Part shown: positions 63,520 through 64,000 of the stretch, piece after piece | Position numbering within the stretch: the first letter of the stretch is position 1 | How the letters are laid out: every line of letters begins with the position of its first letter | DNA from: Micromonospora_G sp040676775 | GTDB lineage: Bacteria; Actinomycetota; Actinomycetes; Mycobacteriales; Micromonosporaceae | Direction: 5' to 3' | Assembly: GCF_040676775.1 (NCBI RefSeq) | Contig: NZ_JBFAPP010000015.1 | Location: 1-64,000 of the forward strand | Length of the DNA: 64,000 nucleotides | The notes under the pieces: generated by a model | What the model saw: the letters and a program-made list of their open reading frames with translations, nothing else | What the model was told of the DNA's origin: nothing | The model's database searches: none | Program-made: the position numbers and the translations under genes

Positions 63520-64000
63520 TCACCGTACACCGGTGGTGGTAACCAGGGCGGCGGTGAGCGGGCCGGCGAGATCGCCCGCGACGGGCGGTGCGACCGCACT
63601 CAGGCCGAGCCAGCCGGCCAGCCGGCGCAGCTCGGCGGCGAGCGCCAACGCGGTGTCGGCCGGGTCCGCGCCCGGTTCCAACCAGGCCGCCGGCACCAGC
63701 AGTACGCCAGCCTTCCGGTCGGCCTTCAGGTCCACCCGGGCGGTGAACCGCTCCCCCTGCAGGAACGGCAGCACGTAGTAGCCGTGGATCCGCTGCGGAG
63801 CCGGAACGTAGATCTCGATCCGGTAGCTGAAGTTGAACAGCCGCTCGGTCCGGGCCCGCTCCCAGACCAGCGGGTCGAACGGGCTGACCAGCGTGTTCGC
63901 CCGGATCCAGCGGGGCAGGCGGGCATCGACGTGCAGGTACGCCGGCAGCCGCCAACCCTGCACCGTCACCGGCAGCAGCTCCCCCGCCTCGACCAGTTCC
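63520..64000 (-). CDS. AlkZ/YcaQ-like winged-helix DNA glycosylase (partial, cut by window edge)
   Basis: Only the C-terminal about 160 residues are present; the gene continues past the right edge. The block SPFDPLVWERARTERLFNFS, YRIEIYVPAPQRIHGYYVLP and LQGERFTARVDLKADRKAGV matches the YcaQ/AlkZ family, winged-helix glycosylases that remove crosslinked or bulky alkylated bases, some serving as self-resistance to DNA-alkylating antibiotics. The QxQ catalytic motif would be upstream, outside the window. The ATG at 63969 is internal, not the start. Confidence 0.85.
   Translation of the reverse strand, partial: ELVEAGELLPVTVQGWRLPAYLHVDARLPRWIRANTLVSPFDPLVWERARTERLFNFSYRIEIYVPAPQRIHGYYVLPFLQGERFTARVDLKADRKAGVLLVPAAWLEPGADPADTALALAAELRRLAGWLGLSAVAPPVAGDLAGPLTAALVTTTGVR

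Overview
The window is chromosomal DNA of very high GC from an actinomycete, most likely a member of the Micromonosporaceae or a near relative. This is inferred from composition, GTG/TTG starts, ATGA/GTGA start-stop overlaps, and actinobacterial families (XRE-DUF5753/DUF397 pairs, CU044_5270, ClgR-PspA-PspM, a long Lhr helicase). No rRNA, tRNA, CRISPR array, transposase or prophage was recognised. The right edge cuts an AlkZ/YcaQ-like gene.

Layout. 0-3.6 kb holds a Spo0M-like protein and a coupled pair of CNNM/CBS membrane proteins. 3.8-10.0 kb is a complete Mrp cation/proton antiporter operon (mrpA with fused mrpB, then C, D, E, F, G), every junction a 4-base overlap. 10.4-15.9 kb has two small hypothetical genes and an Lhr helicase. 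16-28.8 kb is accessory: four VOC-fold proteins, a DUF6624 protein with a repetitive N-terminus, a TetR-controlled ABC exporter, a lipid kinase, a pentapeptide-repeat protein, an unknown membrane protein, an AAA ATPase behind a striking array of four 15-bp repeats, a flavin oxidoreductase, a SAM hydrolase, a CPCC protein and a Nei2-type glycosylase. 29-32.6 kb is a multicopper-oxidase-like protein with three FnIII domains that has lost its type 1 copper ligands.

From 32.6 kb rightwards comes the conserved actinobacterial order pspM-pspA-clgR-cinA-pgsA-rimO-(OCD)-ftsK, and at 59.4-62.9 kb rnj-dapA-thyX, all on the minus strand. The mycobacterial chromosome keeps these two blocks close together. 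Here about 17 kb of accessory genes lies between ftsK and rnj: a YbjN / Hsp90-like / TPR-YbjN module, a FAD oxidoreductase, a TraR/DksA protein, DUF72, an ECF sigma factor with a CU044_5270 partner, DUF1905, Imm51, ABM-fold proteins, a Tat-exported beta-helix protein, an XRE/DUF397 regulatory cluster, and a cupin/MarR pair.

Noncoding highlights. Three copies of a long palindromic repeat sharing the arm core GTTGATCATGAAGTTAGC sit at gene ends (15.9, 46.2, 55.1 kb), with two more long inverted repeats of other sequence at 39.4 and 53.3 kb. Clear operator-like arrays lie before the TetR/ABC pair, the AAA ATPase and the MarR/cupin pair. Three genes carry short tandem duplications that run across their stop codons. 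The best candidates for undescribed biology are the Hsp90-YbjN module, the AAA ATPase with its repeat array, and the dispersed palindromes.
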